Shown: piece after piece, positions 34,540-45,931 of the stretch
How the letters are laid out: the number at the start of each line of letters is the position of its first letter
Numbering within the stretch: position 1 is the first letter of the stretch
Assembly (NCBI RefSeq): GCF_001421705.1
Contig: NZ_LMKO01000027.1
Span: forward strand, 83,267-147,266
DNA length: 64,000 bases
Origin: Xylophilus sp. Leaf220
GTDB taxonomy: Bacteria; Pseudomonadota; Gammaproteobacteria; Burkholderiales; Burkholderiaceae_C
Direction: 5' to 3'
Notes under the pieces: model-generated
Seen by the model: the letters and a program-made list of their open reading frames with translations, nothing else
Databases searched by the model: none
What the model was told of the DNA's origin: nothing
Translations under genes and position numbers: made by a program

Positions 34540-36119
34540 TGGCCGCCGCCGCCCCTGCCGCCCCGCGGGGCGCACCCTGGCGCCTGTACGCCCTGGCCGT
34601 CGCCGCGGGCGTCCTGCAGGCGATGTCGATCGCCGCCCCCTGGAACGGGCAGCCGCTGTGGTGGCTGCAGCTGCTGTCGCTGGCGGCGTTCTTCGGTCTG
34701 CTGGAGCGCACCGGCACCACGGCCCGTGCGGCCTGCGCCGGCTGGCTCTTCGGCACCGCCTGGCTCTGCGCCACCTACTGGTGGCTATTCATCTCGCTGC
34801 ACACCTATGGCGGCCTGGCCGCGCCGCTGGCGGTGCTGGCGGTGCTGGGGCTGGCGGCCTTCCTGTCGCTCTACTACGGTGCCGCGGCGGGCTTCTACAG
34901 GGCCTTCCGGCCCCGCACCGCGGCCGCCCGGGCGGTGCTGCTCGGCCTGCTGTGGATGCTGGCCGAACTGCTGCGCAGCCACTGGTTCACCGGCTTTCCC
35001 TGGGGCGCGGGTGGCTATGCCCACGTGGACGGCGCCGCGCCGTGGCTGGCACCGTGGATCGGGGTGTATGGCATCGGCGGGCTGGCGGCCATGGCGGCCG
35101 CGGCGGTCGCATCGCTTTTGACCGCCCGGCGCTGGGCCGTGGCCGGCGGCGTGGCGGCGCTGGCGGTGGCGGTGTCCGTCGGTCCGTCGCTGGCCGGGCG
35201 CGGTGCGGACGACGCGGCGCAGGGCGCGCCGCTGTCGCTGGCCCTGCTGCAAGGCAACATCCCGCAGGACGAGAAGTTCCAGCCCGGCACCGGCGTGCCG
35301 ATCGCGCTGCAGTGGTACGGCGAGCAGTTGCAGCGTGCGACCGCCTCGCTGGTGGTGGCGCCCGAGACGGCCTTGCCGCTGCTGCCGCAGGACCTGCCGG
35401 CCGGCTACGGCGAGGCGTTGCAGGCGCGCTTCTCCACCGGCGCGCAGGCGGCGCTGGTCGGCATCCCGATGGGCTCGGCGCGCGAGGGCTACAGCAACTC
35501 GGTCCTCGGCTTCCGACCTGGGCAGCCGCTCTACCGCTACGACAAGCACCACCTGGTGCCGTTCGGCGAATTCATCCCGCCGCTGTTCCGCTGGTTCACC
35601 GAGATGATGAACATCCCGCTGGGCGACTTCAACCGGGGCGGCCTGGGCCAGGCGCCCTTCGACTGGCAGGGCCAGCGCATCGCGCCCAACATCTGCTACG
35701 AAGACCTGTTCGGCGAGGAGATCGCGCGCAACTTCGCCGACGCGGCGCGGGCGCCGACCATCCTGGTCAACCTCAGCAACATCGGCTGGTTCGGCGACAG
35801 CCTGGCGATCGACCAGCACCTGCAGATCTCGCGGATGCGCAGCCTGGAATTCGACCGGCCGATGGTGCGCGCCACCAATACCGGCGCCACCGCGGTGATC
35901 GATCACCGCGGCCGGGTCACCGACAGCCTGCCGCGCCTGACCCGGGGCGTGCTGCTGACCCACGTCACCGGCCGCGGCATCGACGGTACCGCGCCCGGAG
36001 CCATCACCCCGTTTGCGCGCTGGGCGGCGCAGTGGGGGCTGCAGCCGCTTTGGTGGCTGTCGATGGGCGCCGCGGCCATCGCCGCCGTCGCGTCGCTGCG
36101 GCGCCGACGCCGTCCATAG
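34539..36119 (+). CDS. lnt: Apolipoprotein N-acyltransferase
   Basis: A 526-residue inner-membrane enzyme that adds the third acyl chain to the N-terminal cysteine of lipoproteins. About seven hydrophobic segments fill residues 10-220, followed by a periplasmic nitrilase-like domain with the Glu-Lys-Cys triad: glutamate in [10 protein letters not shown] (about 274), lysine in [11 protein letters not shown] (about 336) and cysteine in NICYEDLFG (about 387). A final membrane helix ([20 protein letters not shown]) precedes a basic tail. Translationally coupled to corC. Confidence 0.94.
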   Translation: MAAAAPAAPRGAPWRLYALAVAAGVLQAMSIAAPWNGQPLWWLQLLSLAAFFGLLERTGTTARAACAGWLFGTAWLCATYWWLFISLHTYGGLAAPLAVLAVLGLAAFLSLYYGAAAGFYRAFRPRTAAARAVLLGLLWMLAELLRSHWFTGFPWGAGGYAHVDGAAPWLAPWIGVYGIGGLAAMAAAAVASLLTARRWAVAGGVAALAVAVSVGPSLAGRGADDAAQGAPLSLALLQGNIPQDEKFQPGTGVPIALQWYGEQLQRATASLVVAPETALPLLPQDLPAGYGEALQARFSTGAQAALVGIPMGSAREGYSNSVLGFRPGQPLYRYDKHHLVPFGEFIPPLFRWFTEMMNIPLGDFNRGGLGQAPFDWQGQRIAPNICYEDLFGEEIARNFADAARAPTILVNLSNIGWFGDSLAIDQHLQISRMRSLEFDRPMVRATNTGATAVIDHRGRVTDSLPRLTRGVLLTHVTGRGIDGTAPGAITPFARWAAQWGLQPLWWLSMGAAAIAAVASLRRRRRP

Positions 36120-36138
36120 CCTCCGCGCGGGCGGTGCG

Positions 36139-36163
36139 CATGCCGGTATGCGCATACGGCATG
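36139..36163. other. Near-perfect 25-base palindrome after lnt
   Basis: CATGCCGGTATGC and GCATACGGCATG pair with a single bulged G. It starts 20 bases after the lnt stop within the 217-base gap before gdhA. No T-tract follows; it could be a binding site or a processing hairpin. Confidence 0.5.
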
Positions 36164-36336
36164 GCCGCCGCGCCCCCGAAACAGCGGGCGCCGCATACGA
36201 TCTCGCCGGGCTGCGATGGCGCATCGGCGACACCGCAGGGCAGGGCACCGCAGCGTGGCCTGCCGCCGCTGCCGGCTGCGCCGGACCGGGCCCGTCCGCG
36301 ATTCCCTCCATCCGCCACAAGCGGAGAAAGCCAGCC

Positions 36337-37623
36337 ATGAAGCTCGAAAAATCCACGCCCCTGTCGTACGTCCGCTCGGCGCCCGACAGCCCCTGGACCA
36401 CCTACCTGTCGCAGGTCGACCGGGTGCTGCCCTACCTGGGCCACCTGGCCAAGTGGGCCGAGACGCTCAAGCGCCCGAAGCGCGCCCTGATCGTCGACGT
36501 GCCGATCGAGATGGACGACGGCACGGTGCGGCATTTCGAGGGCTACCGGGTGCAGCACAACCTCTCGCGCGGCCCGGGCAAGGGCGGCATCCGCTTCCAC
36601 CCCGACGTGACGCTCGAAGAGGTGATGGCGCTGTCGGCCTGGATGACGGTGAAGACGGCCGGCGTGGGCCTGCCCTTCGGCGGCGCCAAGGGCGGCATCC
36701 GGGTCGACCCGCGCCAGCTCTCGACCAAGGAACTCGAGCGCATGACCCGCCGCTACACCAGCGAGATCGGCATCATCATCGGCCCGCAGCGCGACATCCC
36801 CGCACCCGATGTGAACACCAACGGCCAGATCATGGCCTGGATGATGGACACGTACTCGATGAACACCGGCAGCACCGCCACCGGCGTCGTCACCGGCAAG
36901 CCGATCCACCTGGGCGGCTCGCTCGGCCGGGTCAAGGCCACCGGCCGCGGCGTGTTCGTGACCGGCCGCGAAGCCGCGCGCCGCCTGGGCCTGCCGCTGG
37001 AAGGCGCCCGCATCGCGGTGCAGGGCATGGGCAACGTGGGCAGCACCGCGGCCGAACTGTTCGTGCAGGCGGGCGGCAAGATCGTCGCGATGCAGGACCA
37101 CAGCGGCACCCGCGTCAACCCGAACGGCTTCGACATCGAGAAGGTGAAGGCGACCCTGGCCCGCGAAGGCGGTATCGGCAACCACAAGGAAGGCGAGCCG
37201 GCCGACCCCGAGGACTTCTGGGCGACCGACTGCGACATCCTGGTGCCAGCCGCGCTGGAAGGCCAGATCACCGCCGAGCGCGCCGGCCGCATCAAGGCCA
37301 AGCTGGTGCTCGAAGGCGCCAACGGCCCGACGCTGCCCGAGGGCGACGACGTGCTGCAGGACCGCGGCATCCTGGTCGTGCCCGACGTGATCTGCAACGC
37401 CGGCGGCGTGACCGTCAGCTACTTCGAGTGGGTGCAGGATTTCAGCAGCTTCTTCTGGACCGAGGACGAGATCAACGTGCGGCTCGACAAGATCATGACC
37501 GATGCGCTGCTGCACATCTGGGACACGGCCGACCGCCACAAGATCACGCTGCGCACCGCGACCTTCGCCGTGGCGTGCGAGCGCATACTCATCGCGCGCG
37601 AAGAGCGCGGTCTGTACCCCTGA
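36337..37623 (+). CDS. gdhA: Glutamate dehydrogenase (Glu/Leu/Phe/Val family)
   Basis: A 428-residue amino-acid dehydrogenase interconverting glutamate and 2-oxoglutarate plus ammonia. Motifs: [20 protein letters not shown], the catalytic lysine loop [14 protein letters not shown] (about residue 113), and the dinucleotide fold [10 protein letters not shown] (about 227). Residue count and style match the NAD-type class near 430 residues (GudB/RocG-like) found in Burkholderiales. The start at 36337 ([12 protein letters not shown]) has GGAG upstream (36321-). With the asparaginase gene just downstream it suggests nitrogen release from amino acids. Confidence 0.92.
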   Translation: MKLEKSTPLSYVRSAPDSPWTTYLSQVDRVLPYLGHLAKWAETLKRPKRALIVDVPIEMDDGTVRHFEGYRVQHNLSRGPGKGGIRFHPDVTLEEVMALSAWMTVKTAGVGLPFGGAKGGIRVDPRQLSTKELERMTRRYTSEIGIIIGPQRDIPAPDVNTNGQIMAWMMDTYSMNTGSTATGVVTGKPIHLGGSLGRVKATGRGVFVTGREAARRLGLPLEGARIAVQGMGNVGSTAAELFVQAGGKIVAMQDHSGTRVNPNGFDIEKVKATLAREGGIGNHKEGEPADPEDFWATDCDILVPAALEGQITAERAGRIKAKLVLEGANGPTLPEGDDVLQDRGILVVPDVICNAGGVTVSYFEWVQDFSSFFWTEDEINVRLDKIMTDALLHIWDTADRHKITLRTATFAVACERILIAREERGLYP

Positions 37624-38820
<1,197 letters not shown>

Positions 38821-38824
38821 GCGC

Positions 38825-38914
38825 TCCCCCAGGCTGCGCACTTCGTGTCTTCGCCTACCCCCTCGCCGGGGGCGGCACCGGTGGACCGGCGGAGCCGGAT
38901 CCACGGTGCCTCTG
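38825..38914 (+). repeat. Family A intergenic repeat, copy A2
   Basis: A close match to A1: CCCCCAGGCTGCGCACTTCG, a CCCCC/GGGGG hairpin, and the CACCGGTGGACCGGC / GCCGGATCCACGGTG stem, beginning just after the ansB stop in the same orientation. Confidence 0.85.
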
Positions 38915-38953
38915 GCAAGGGCAGGCATGGCGTGAGGGGCGGGTGCTTGTTTG

Positions 38954-38986
38954 AAAAGGCCACTGCATGCAGTGGCCTTTTTGTTG
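38954..38986. terminator. Bidirectional rho-independent terminator
   Basis: A perfect dyad AAGGCCACTGC-AT-GCAGTGGCCTT flanked by A- and T-tracts at 38954-38985. It ends ansB transcription on the plus strand and can serve the PAP2 operon on the minus strand. Confidence 0.9.
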
Positions 38987-39003
38987 GGCGCTCGGGATAA
39001 GTT

Positions 39004-39066
39004 GTGAAAGAAAAGAGGCTGTAGCCGGCGCTGTACGCCGGCCGCATGCTATCGAATTCATAGCAT
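39004..39066 (-). repeat. Family B intergenic repeat, copy B5
   Basis: A reverse copy: GTGAAAGAAAAGAGGCTGTAG, GCCGGCGCTG and CGCCGGCC arms, then ATGCTATCGAATTCATAGCA. It follows the terminator and ends 14 bases before the PAP2 stop. Confidence 0.8.
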
Positions 39067-39079
39067 AAGCCGGTGCGGT

Positions 39080-39907
39080 TCAGCTCCGGGCGAGGCGGTG
39101 GTGGCGGGCGTATTCGCAGCTGGCGATGCAGACGGCGAGCCAGGCGGCGCCGGAGCAGAGGCCGGCCAAGACGTCGCTGGCGAAATGGACCTGCAGGAAG
39201 ATGCGGCTGCACGCCGTGGTGAGGACGATCGCCGCGGCCAGCATCGAGGCCGGGACGTGCCAGCGCGGGGGCAGCAGGCGCCACGCCAGGTAGGCGAGCA
39301 TGCCGTAGGTGACCATCGCGCCGGAGCTGTGGCCGCTGGGAAAGCTGTAGCCCGACGCGGGGGAGGGCAGGCCGTCGTAGAGAGGACGGGCGCGGACGAA
39401 GATCTGCTTGAGCGTAGGGTTGAGGACCGCATTGCCTGCGGTCGCCGCGATCCACCCCAAGGCGAGGCCGCGGCGCTGGCCGGCCCAGAGCGCCAGCGCC
39501 ACGCCGATGCCCAGCACGATCAGCACGAGCGGCTCGCCGAAATGGGTGAGCCAGCGGAAGGCGGCCAGGGCGGCGGCGGGCGTTTGGGCGGTAACGTGCA
39601 GGCTGAGCGCCTCGTCGGCCCGCTGCAGCGTGCGGCCGTCGCCCAGCAGGCGCGCGACGGCGGCGAACGTCGCGGCGGTCGCCAGCACCACCACGGCACC
39701 GGCCGCGAGACTGCCGCCCAGAGTGTGCAGGTAGCGGCCGCGCGGTGCGGTGCGCAGGGGGTCGTGCTGTCCATCGCGGGGCGCGAGCCAGGCAGTGGCG
39801 GCGCCGGTGCCGGCCACGGCGAAGGCCAGCAGCGCGAGGAACGCCGGCCAGGCATGGAGGCCGACCTGCGTGGCCAGCGCCACCCAGTCAGTAGCAGCGG
39901 CGTCCAT
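39080..39907 (-). CDS. PAP2-family membrane phosphatase
   Basis: A 275-residue integral membrane phosphatase with about six helices. The three PAP2 motifs are KQIFVRARP, FPSGHSSGAM and the CSRIFLQVHFASDV tail with catalytic histidine and aspartate. Enzymes of this type dephosphorylate phosphatidate, undecaprenyl diphosphate or phosphatidylglycerophosphate on the periplasmic side. It overlaps the end of the metallophosphoesterase gene by 20 bases and is last in a three-gene operon with a lipid kinase, so a lipid phosphate is the likely substrate. Confidence 0.87.
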   Translation of the reverse strand: MDAAATDWVALATQVGLHAWPAFLALLAFAVAGTGAATAWLAPRDGQHDPLRTAPRGRYLHTLGGSLAAGAVVVLATAATFAAVARLLGDGRTLQRADEALSLHVTAQTPAAALAAFRWLTHFGEPLVLIVLGIGVALALWAGQRRGLALGWIAATAGNAVLNPTLKQIFVRARPLYDGLPSPASGYSFPSGHSSGAMVTYGMLAYLAWRLLPPRWHVPASMLAAAIVLTTACSRIFLQVHFASDVLAGLCSGAAWLAVCIASCEYARHHRLARS

Positions 39908-40754
39908 TGACCGTGATGCGGGAGACGGGGCCGGTGGCGGGTACGGCCAGGTCCAGCCCGTCCGACTGGGCCAGCACGAAGCGCTGCGCGGGGGCGCTGT
40001 AGTTCCAGCGCTCCACACGGCAGCGGCGGATGCCGTCGGCGCATTCCGAATGCAGCAGGTTGACCGAGTTGGGTGCGCCGGGCCGCACGCGCGAGGAGAC
40101 GGCCGTGCCGGCCTGCACCGCCCACAGCGGATGCGGCAACGTGCGCGCCTCGTGCAGCGGCAGCACGAAGGGCAAGTGGATGTGGCCGCCCAGCACGATG
40201 TCGGCACCCGCGTCCGACCAGCGGCCGATCGCCGCCTCGGCCCCGCGCAGGATGTTGCTCTCGTCGGCATCGCGGGTGACGGCAACCGGCTGGTGCACCA
40301 CCACAACCCGCACCTGCCGGGGCGCGGCACGGCGTGCGGTTTCCAGCGCCTGGGCGGTGCGCTCGATCTGTTGGGCCGACACCTCGCCGTTCTCGTGCCG
40401 GTACCAGCGGGTGGTGTTGTGGGTCAGCACCAGGAAGTCGGGGGTGTGCACCACCGGTTCCAGCTCATGGCCCATCGCGGCGCGGTGGCGGCCATAGGGG
40501 TCGAACAGACGGGCCCGCAGGTCGAACAGCGGGATGTCGTGGTTGCCGGGGACGACGGCCCACTGCGGGATCGCCAGACGGTCCATCCAGGCGCGGGCGG
40601 CGGCGAACTGCGGGCGTGTGGCGCGCTGGGTGACGTCGCCGGAGAGCACCGCCAGCGTCGGCGGCTGCTCGCGCACCAGCCGCTCCAGGGCATCCAGCAC
40701 CACCGGCTGCTCGGTGCCGAAGTGGGTGTCGGAAAGATGCAGCAGCACGCTCAC
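39888..40754 (-). CDS. Calcineurin-like metallophosphoesterase
   Basis: A 288-residue cytoplasmic metallophosphoesterase with all five signature blocks: HLSDTHFG, LSGDVTQ, VPGNHDIPLF, VVVVHQPVA and VLGGHIHLP, which build the dinuclear metal centre. Relatives include 3',5'-cAMP phosphodiesterase (CpdA) and UDP-diacylglucosamine pyrophosphatases; the operon favours a lipid-linked substrate but does not prove it. GTG start at 40754 overlaps the stop of the kinase gene upstream in a GTGA arrangement. Confidence 0.86.
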   Translation of the reverse strand: MSVLLHLSDTHFGTEQPVVLDALERLVREQPPTLAVLSGDVTQRATRPQFAAARAWMDRLAIPQWAVVPGNHDIPLFDLRARLFDPYGRHRAAMGHELEPVVHTPDFLVLTHNTTRWYRHENGEVSAQQIERTAQALETARRAAPRQVRVVVVHQPVAVTRDADESNILRGAEAAIGRWSDAGADIVLGGHIHLPFVLPLHEARTLPHPLWAVQAGTAVSSRVRPGAPNSVNLLHSECADGIRRCRVERWNYSAPAQRFVLAQSDGLDLAVPATGPVSRITVNGRRCY

Positions 40755-41731
40755 GCCGTCGTGTCCCGGGCAGCTGCGGCGTCGGGCACGCGGGACGCGG
40801 CGGGCCGGATCAGCCAGAGCAGCTCTGGCGCCACCTGGAAGCGCAGCGGCATCTCCATCCAGGCCAGCTCGCCGTCGGTCGCCACCTTCACCCGTCGGTG
40901 GCGGGAGCCGCGTGCGGGTTCCACGTCCAGCGCGCGGAACGACAGCGTGTCGATCGTCTTCGCATCGTCGAGCCGCCGCAGCGCGCCGCGCAGCAGCAGC
41001 CCCACCCGGGCCAGCAGGCCCTGCGGCTTCATCACCACCGCGGCGAGCGCGCCTTGCGTCAAGGCCTCGCCCTCGGCCACGCCCACCTGCTCGAACTGCA
41101 GCGCGTTGTTGCCGACGAAGAGGGAGGTGGTGCGCAGTTCCTGCACCTCGTCCTTCCACGACAGGCGCAGCGTCCACGGCCGGTGGCCCCGCACCAGCGT
41201 GAGCAGTGCGGCGGCCAGCGCCACCAGCCGGTTGCGGCCGTACTGCGACTTATAGGTCTCGCGGTCTTCCAGCAGCGTGGCGTAGAGGCCCATGCTGGCG
41301 TTGACCAGGAAGACGCGCTCGTTCACCTGCCCGACCTGCACCGCCTGCGGCGCCTGGGTGAGCAGCACCTCCAGCGCGCCCTCGATCTCGGTCGGAATGC
41401 CGTGGTTGCGGCCGAAGTAGTTGAAAGTGCCCTGCGGCAGCACGCCGAAGGCGCATCCGCTGCCCAGCACAGCCTGCGCGGTCGCGTTGATCGTGCCGTC
41501 GCCCCCCGCGACCGCCACGATGCCGCCCGCCGCCCTGGCGGCGGCCACAGCGGCGCGCGCCTGCTGCTTCGGCGGGTGGCGCTTGTCGATCGGAAAGGTG
41601 TGCAGCATGCGGCCGGCCGCGGTGCATCCGCGCTCGATGACCTCCCGCGCGTTCATCGCTTCGCCCTTGCCGGACTTGGCGTTCAGCACGAGGAAGATCG
41701 GCGCGTCGGGCGCCAGGACGGGAGTGGGCAT
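40751..41731 (-). CDS. Diacylglycerol kinase-like lipid kinase (YegS/DagK family)
   Basis: A 326-residue soluble lipid kinase. The nucleotide-binding motif GGDGTINATAQAVLG (about residues 75-90) and LPQGTFNYFGRNHGIP are diagnostic of the diacylglycerol kinase catalytic domain; residues 6-20 (APIFLVLNAKSGKG) form the first strand. The reaction expected is ATP-dependent phosphorylation of diacylglycerol, sphingoid base or a related lipid. It heads the kinase-metallophosphoesterase-PAP2 operon, a kinase with two phosphatases. ATG at 41731 fits better than the upstream one. Confidence 0.88.
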   Translation of the reverse strand: MPTPVLAPDAPIFLVLNAKSGKGEAMNAREVIERGCTAAGRMLHTFPIDKRHPPKQQARAAVAAARAAGGIVAVAGGDGTINATAQAVLGSGCAFGVLPQGTFNYFGRNHGIPTEIEGALEVLLTQAPQAVQVGQVNERVFLVNASMGLYATLLEDRETYKSQYGRNRLVALAAALLTLVRGHRPWTLRLSWKDEVQELRTTSLFVGNNALQFEQVGVAEGEALTQGALAAVVMKPQGLLARVGLLLRGALRRLDDAKTIDTLSFRALDVEPARGSRHRRVKVATDGELAWMEMPLRFQVAPELLWLIRPAASRVPDAAAARDTTA

Positions 41732-42020
41732 GGGTGGCAGTGCAGGGGTGGCGGGCCGCTGCAGTATCGGCGGGTGCCGCCACCGCCCCATGCGGACGAT
41801 GGCCGAAGCGCCTGTCGGAGAAGGCCTGCAATCCCGGCGCTCCGCTGCAGCGGACGCGCGGCGCGGCGCGGCTCGCCGGGCCGCGAGCCGCGCCGCGCGG
41901 GGCCCCGCAGGGTCGGCACTTTAGAATCGACCGCTTTGCCGCGCCCTGCCGGGCGGGGCGTTGCGACCGGGCCGGCCTGCCGTTGCCGCGGCCCGGGCCG
42001 CCGTTCCTTTTGCGAAAACC

Positions 42021-42959
<939 letters not shown>

Positions 42960-42975
42960 GCGGGGACGACCAACG

Positions 42976-45165
42976 ATGACGACGACGACAACGAACAAGA
43001 ACCTGCTGGTGGAGCTCTTCGTGGAAGAGCTGCCGCCCAAGGCGTTGAAGAAACTGGGCGATGCGTTCGCCGACGTGCTGGCCGAGCAGCTCCGCGCCCA
43101 GGGCCTGGCCGGCAAGGCGTCGCGCGCCACCGCCTATGCCTCGCCGCGCCGCCTGGCGCTGCACCTGACCGACGTGGCCGGCCGCGCTGCCGACAAGGCC
43201 CAGTCGCAGAAGCTGATGCCCGTCTCGGTCGGCCTGGACGCCGCCGGCAACGCCACGCCGGCCCTGCTGAAGAAGCTGGCCGCGCTGGGCGCCGACGCCT
43301 CCGCCGTGGCCGGCCTGCAGCGCCGTGCCGACGGCAAGGCCGAGGCGCTCTTCCACGACAGCACGGTGCCCGGCGCCACGCTGTCCGACGGCCTGCAGAA
43401 GGCGCTGGCCGAGGCCATCGCCAAGCTGCCGATCCCGAAGGTCATGGGCTACCAGCTGGGTGGCGGCAGTGCGATGCCCGGCTGGACCACGGTGAGCTTC
43501 GTGCGGCCGGCGCACGGCCTGGTGGCGATGCACGGCAGCGAGGTGCTGCTGTCGGTGCAGGCGCTGGGCCTTTCCGCCGGCAACGCCACCCACGGCCACC
43601 GCTTCGAGGCGCGGGTCGATCCGGTCGTGCTGCGCGATGCCGACAGCTATGCCGAGCAGCTGCGCGACGAAGGCGCGGTCATCGCCGGCTTCGCCGAGCG
43701 CAAGGCCGAGATCGCGCGCCAGCTGCAGGCCGCGGCCGGGCGCATCGGCGGCGGCGTGGTGCCGATCGAGGACGACGCGCTGCTCGACGAGGTCACCGCG
43801 CTGGTCGAGCGCCCCAACGTGCTGGTCTGCGCCTTCGAGCCCGAGTTCCTCGACGTGCCGCAGGAGTGCCTGATCCTCACGATGAAGGCCAACCAGAAGT
43901 ACTTCCCGCTGCTGGACGCCTCGGGCAAGCTGACCAACCGCTTCCTGGTGGTGAGCAACATCACGCCGGACGACCCGAGCGCGGTGGTCGGCGGCAACGA
44001 GCGGGTGGTGCGCCCCCGCCTGGCCGACGCCAAGTTCTTCTTCGACCAGGACCGCAAGAAGACGCTGGCTTCGCGCGTCGAATCGCTCGGCAAGGTGGTC
44101 TACCACAACAAGCTCGGCAGCCAGGGCGAGCGGATCGAGCGGGTGCGCGCCATCGCCCGGGCGATCGCGCAGCAGCTGTTCGCCGGCATCGGCGCGCACA
44201 ACGCCGCGGCGCTGGACACCCCCGAAGGCGAGATCGCCCGCGACTACCTGCTGTCGTGCGTCGACACCGCCGCGATGCTCGCCAAGACCGACCTGGTCAC
44301 CGACATGGTGGGCGAGTTTCCGGAGCTGCAGGGCATCATGGGCGGCTACTACGCCGCCAACGACGGCCTGGCGCACGAGGTGGCCCACGCGATCGAGGAC
44401 CACTACAAGCCGCGCTTCGCCGGCGACAGCCTGCCGCGCGAGAACGTCGGCGTCGTCGTCGCGATGGCCGACAAGCTGGAGACGCTGGTCGGCATGTTCG
44501 GCATCGGCAACCTGCCCACCGGCGACCGCGACCCTTTCGCGCTGCGCCGCCATGCGCTGGGCGTGATCCGCATGCTGTCCGAGAAGGCCCTTCCGCTGGA
44601 CCTCGACACGCTGGTGCGCTCTGCGGTGCCGGCCTTCGGCAGCAAGATCGAGGACCCGTCGGCCGCGCTGCTCGACTTCGTCTACGACCGCCTGGCCGGC
44701 AGCCTGCGCGAGCAGGGCTACAGCGCGCAGGAGGTCGACGCGGTGCTGGCCCTGCGCCCGCAGCGGCTCGGCGACGTGCCCCGGCGCTTGGCCGCGGTGC
44801 GCGCCTTCGCCGCGCTGCCCGAGGCCGCGGCCCTGGCCGCCGCCAACAAGCGCGTATCCAACATCCTGAAGAAGGCCGGCACCGTCGATGCGCACGTGAG
44901 CGAGCTGCTGCTGCAGGAGGCCGCCGAGAAGGACCTCTACGCCGCGCTGCAGAAGGTCGGCCCGCAGGCGCAGGCCCAGTTCGACGCGGGCGACTACACC
45001 GCCTCGCTGCAGACCCTGGCCGCGCTGCGCGCGTCGGTCGACGCGTTCTTCGACGGCGTGATGGTCAACGCCGAGCAGATGGACCTGCGGCTCAACCGCC
45101 AGGGCCTGCTGCAGGTGCTGCACCATGCGATGAACCGCGTCGCCGATCTGTCGAGACTCGTGTGA
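42976..45165 (+). CDS. glyS: Glycyl-tRNA synthetase beta subunit
   Basis: A 729-residue beta subunit carrying tRNA-recognition functions. The start LLVELFVEELPPKALKKLGD, the segment RVDPVVLRDADSYAEQLRD, the strand ECLILTMKANQKYFPLLD and the HD-like region GGYYAANDGLAHEVAHAIED with HYKPRFAGDSLP are typical. Its first residues are an unusual run MTTTTTNKN. The length is slightly above the E. coli protein (689). A family-A repeat begins two bases after the stop. Confidence 0.96.
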   Translation: MTTTTTNKNLLVELFVEELPPKALKKLGDAFADVLAEQLRAQGLAGKASRATAYASPRRLALHLTDVAGRAADKAQSQKLMPVSVGLDAAGNATPALLKKLAALGADASAVAGLQRRADGKAEALFHDSTVPGATLSDGLQKALAEAIAKLPIPKVMGYQLGGGSAMPGWTTVSFVRPAHGLVAMHGSEVLLSVQALGLSAGNATHGHRFEARVDPVVLRDADSYAEQLRDEGAVIAGFAERKAEIARQLQAAAGRIGGGVVPIEDDALLDEVTALVERPNVLVCAFEPEFLDVPQECLILTMKANQKYFPLLDASGKLTNRFLVVSNITPDDPSAVVGGNERVVRPRLADAKFFFDQDRKKTLASRVESLGKVVYHNKLGSQGERIERVRAIARAIAQQLFAGIGAHNAAALDTPEGEIARDYLLSCVDTAAMLAKTDLVTDMVGEFPELQGIMGGYYAANDGLAHEVAHAIEDHYKPRFAGDSLPRENVGVVVAMADKLETLVGMFGIGNLPTGDRDPFALRRHALGVIRMLSEKALPLDLDTLVRSAVPAFGSKIEDPSAALLDFVYDRLAGSLREQGYSAQEVDAVLALRPQRLGDVPRRLAAVRAFAALPEAAALAAANKRVSNILKKAGTVDAHVSELLLQEAAEKDLYAALQKVGPQAQAQFDAGDYTASLQTLAALRASVDAFFDGVMVNAEQMDLRLNRQGLLQVLHHAMNRVADLSRLV

Positions 45166-45167
45166 TG

Positions 45168-45255
45168 ACTCCCCCCCAAAGCGCCTGCGGCGCTTCCCCC
45201 TCAAGGGGGCGAACCCGGTGGCCCGGCGAAGCCGGTTCCACGGGCTCCCTGGGAT
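45168..45255 (+). repeat. Family A intergenic repeat, copy A3 (divergent)
   Basis: A diverged member: CCCCCCCAAAGCGCCTGCGG, the CCCCCTCAAGGGGG hairpin and ACCCGGTGGCCCGGC / GCCGGTTCCACGGG arms. It lies between glyS and gmhB. Confidence 0.75.
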
Positions 45256-45304
45256 GGGGCCGTGCCCTTGGCATGCCACGTAGCAACGCAACGGAGCCTC
45301 TCGC

Positions 45305-45865
45305 ATGAAACTCGTCATCCTCGACCGCGACGGCACGATCAACCTGGGGCGCGAGGACTTCGTCACCACGCCCGAGGAATGGGTGCCGCTGCCGGGCGCG
45401 CTGGAGGCGATCGCGCGGCTCAACCACGCGGGCTTCCACGTGGTGGTGGTGTCGAACCAGTCGGGGCTGGGCCGCGGTCTGTTCGACGTGTCGGCGCTCA
45501 ACGCGATCCACGCCAAGATGCACAAGATGCTGGCCGCGGCCGGCGGCCGGGTCGATGCGGTGTTCTATTGCCCGCACGGCCCGGAGGAGACCTGCACCTG
45601 CCGCATGCCGCAGCCGGGCCTGTTCCTGCAGATTTCGGAGCGCTACGGCATCGAGCTGGCCGGCGTGCCGCTGGCGGGCGACCGGCTGCGCGACGTGCAG
45701 GCGGGCGCGGCGGCCGGCTGCGAGCCGCACCTGGTGCTGTCGGGTCCGCAGGCCCACGTGCCGGACGAGCTGCCGCCGGGCACCCGGGTGCATGCCGACC
45801 TGACCGCCTTCGCCGCCTTCGTGGTGGAGCGCGCCGCGATGGCCGACCTGCAGGTCGCCGTCTGA
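45305..45865 (+). CDS. gmhB: D-glycero-beta-D-manno-heptose 1,7-bisphosphate 7-phosphatase
   Basis: A 186-residue HAD-family phosphatase of LPS core heptose biosynthesis. The N-terminal motif ILDRDGTINLGRED carries the DxD nucleophile, VVVSNQSGLGRGLF the second HAD motif, and CPHGPEETCTCRMPQPG the zinc-binding Cys-His cluster that separates GmhB and histidinol-phosphatase types from other HADs. Length and position between glyS and plsC agree with conserved beta-proteobacterial order. The start at 45305 follows the repeat A3. Confidence 0.92.
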   Translation: MKLVILDRDGTINLGREDFVTTPEEWVPLPGALEAIARLNHAGFHVVVVSNQSGLGRGLFDVSALNAIHAKMHKMLAAAGGRVDAVFYCPHGPEETCTCRMPQPGLFLQISERYGIELAGVPLAGDRLRDVQAGAAAGCEPHLVLSGPQAHVPDELPPGTRVHADLTAFAAFVVERAAMADLQVAV

Positions 45866-45867
45866 TC

Positions 45868-45931
45868 TGCTACTAAAACCATAGCTGGAGGCCGGCACCG
45901 ATCGCCGGCCGCAGCACCAAAAGCCTTGAAA
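45868..45931 (+). repeat. Family B intergenic repeat, copy B6
   Basis: A forward copy: TGCTACTAAAACCATAGCTG, GGCCGGCACC and CGCCGGCCGC arms, ending AAAAGCCTTGAAA. The TTG of the terminal CTTGAAA is the apparent start codon of plsC. Confidence 0.82.
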
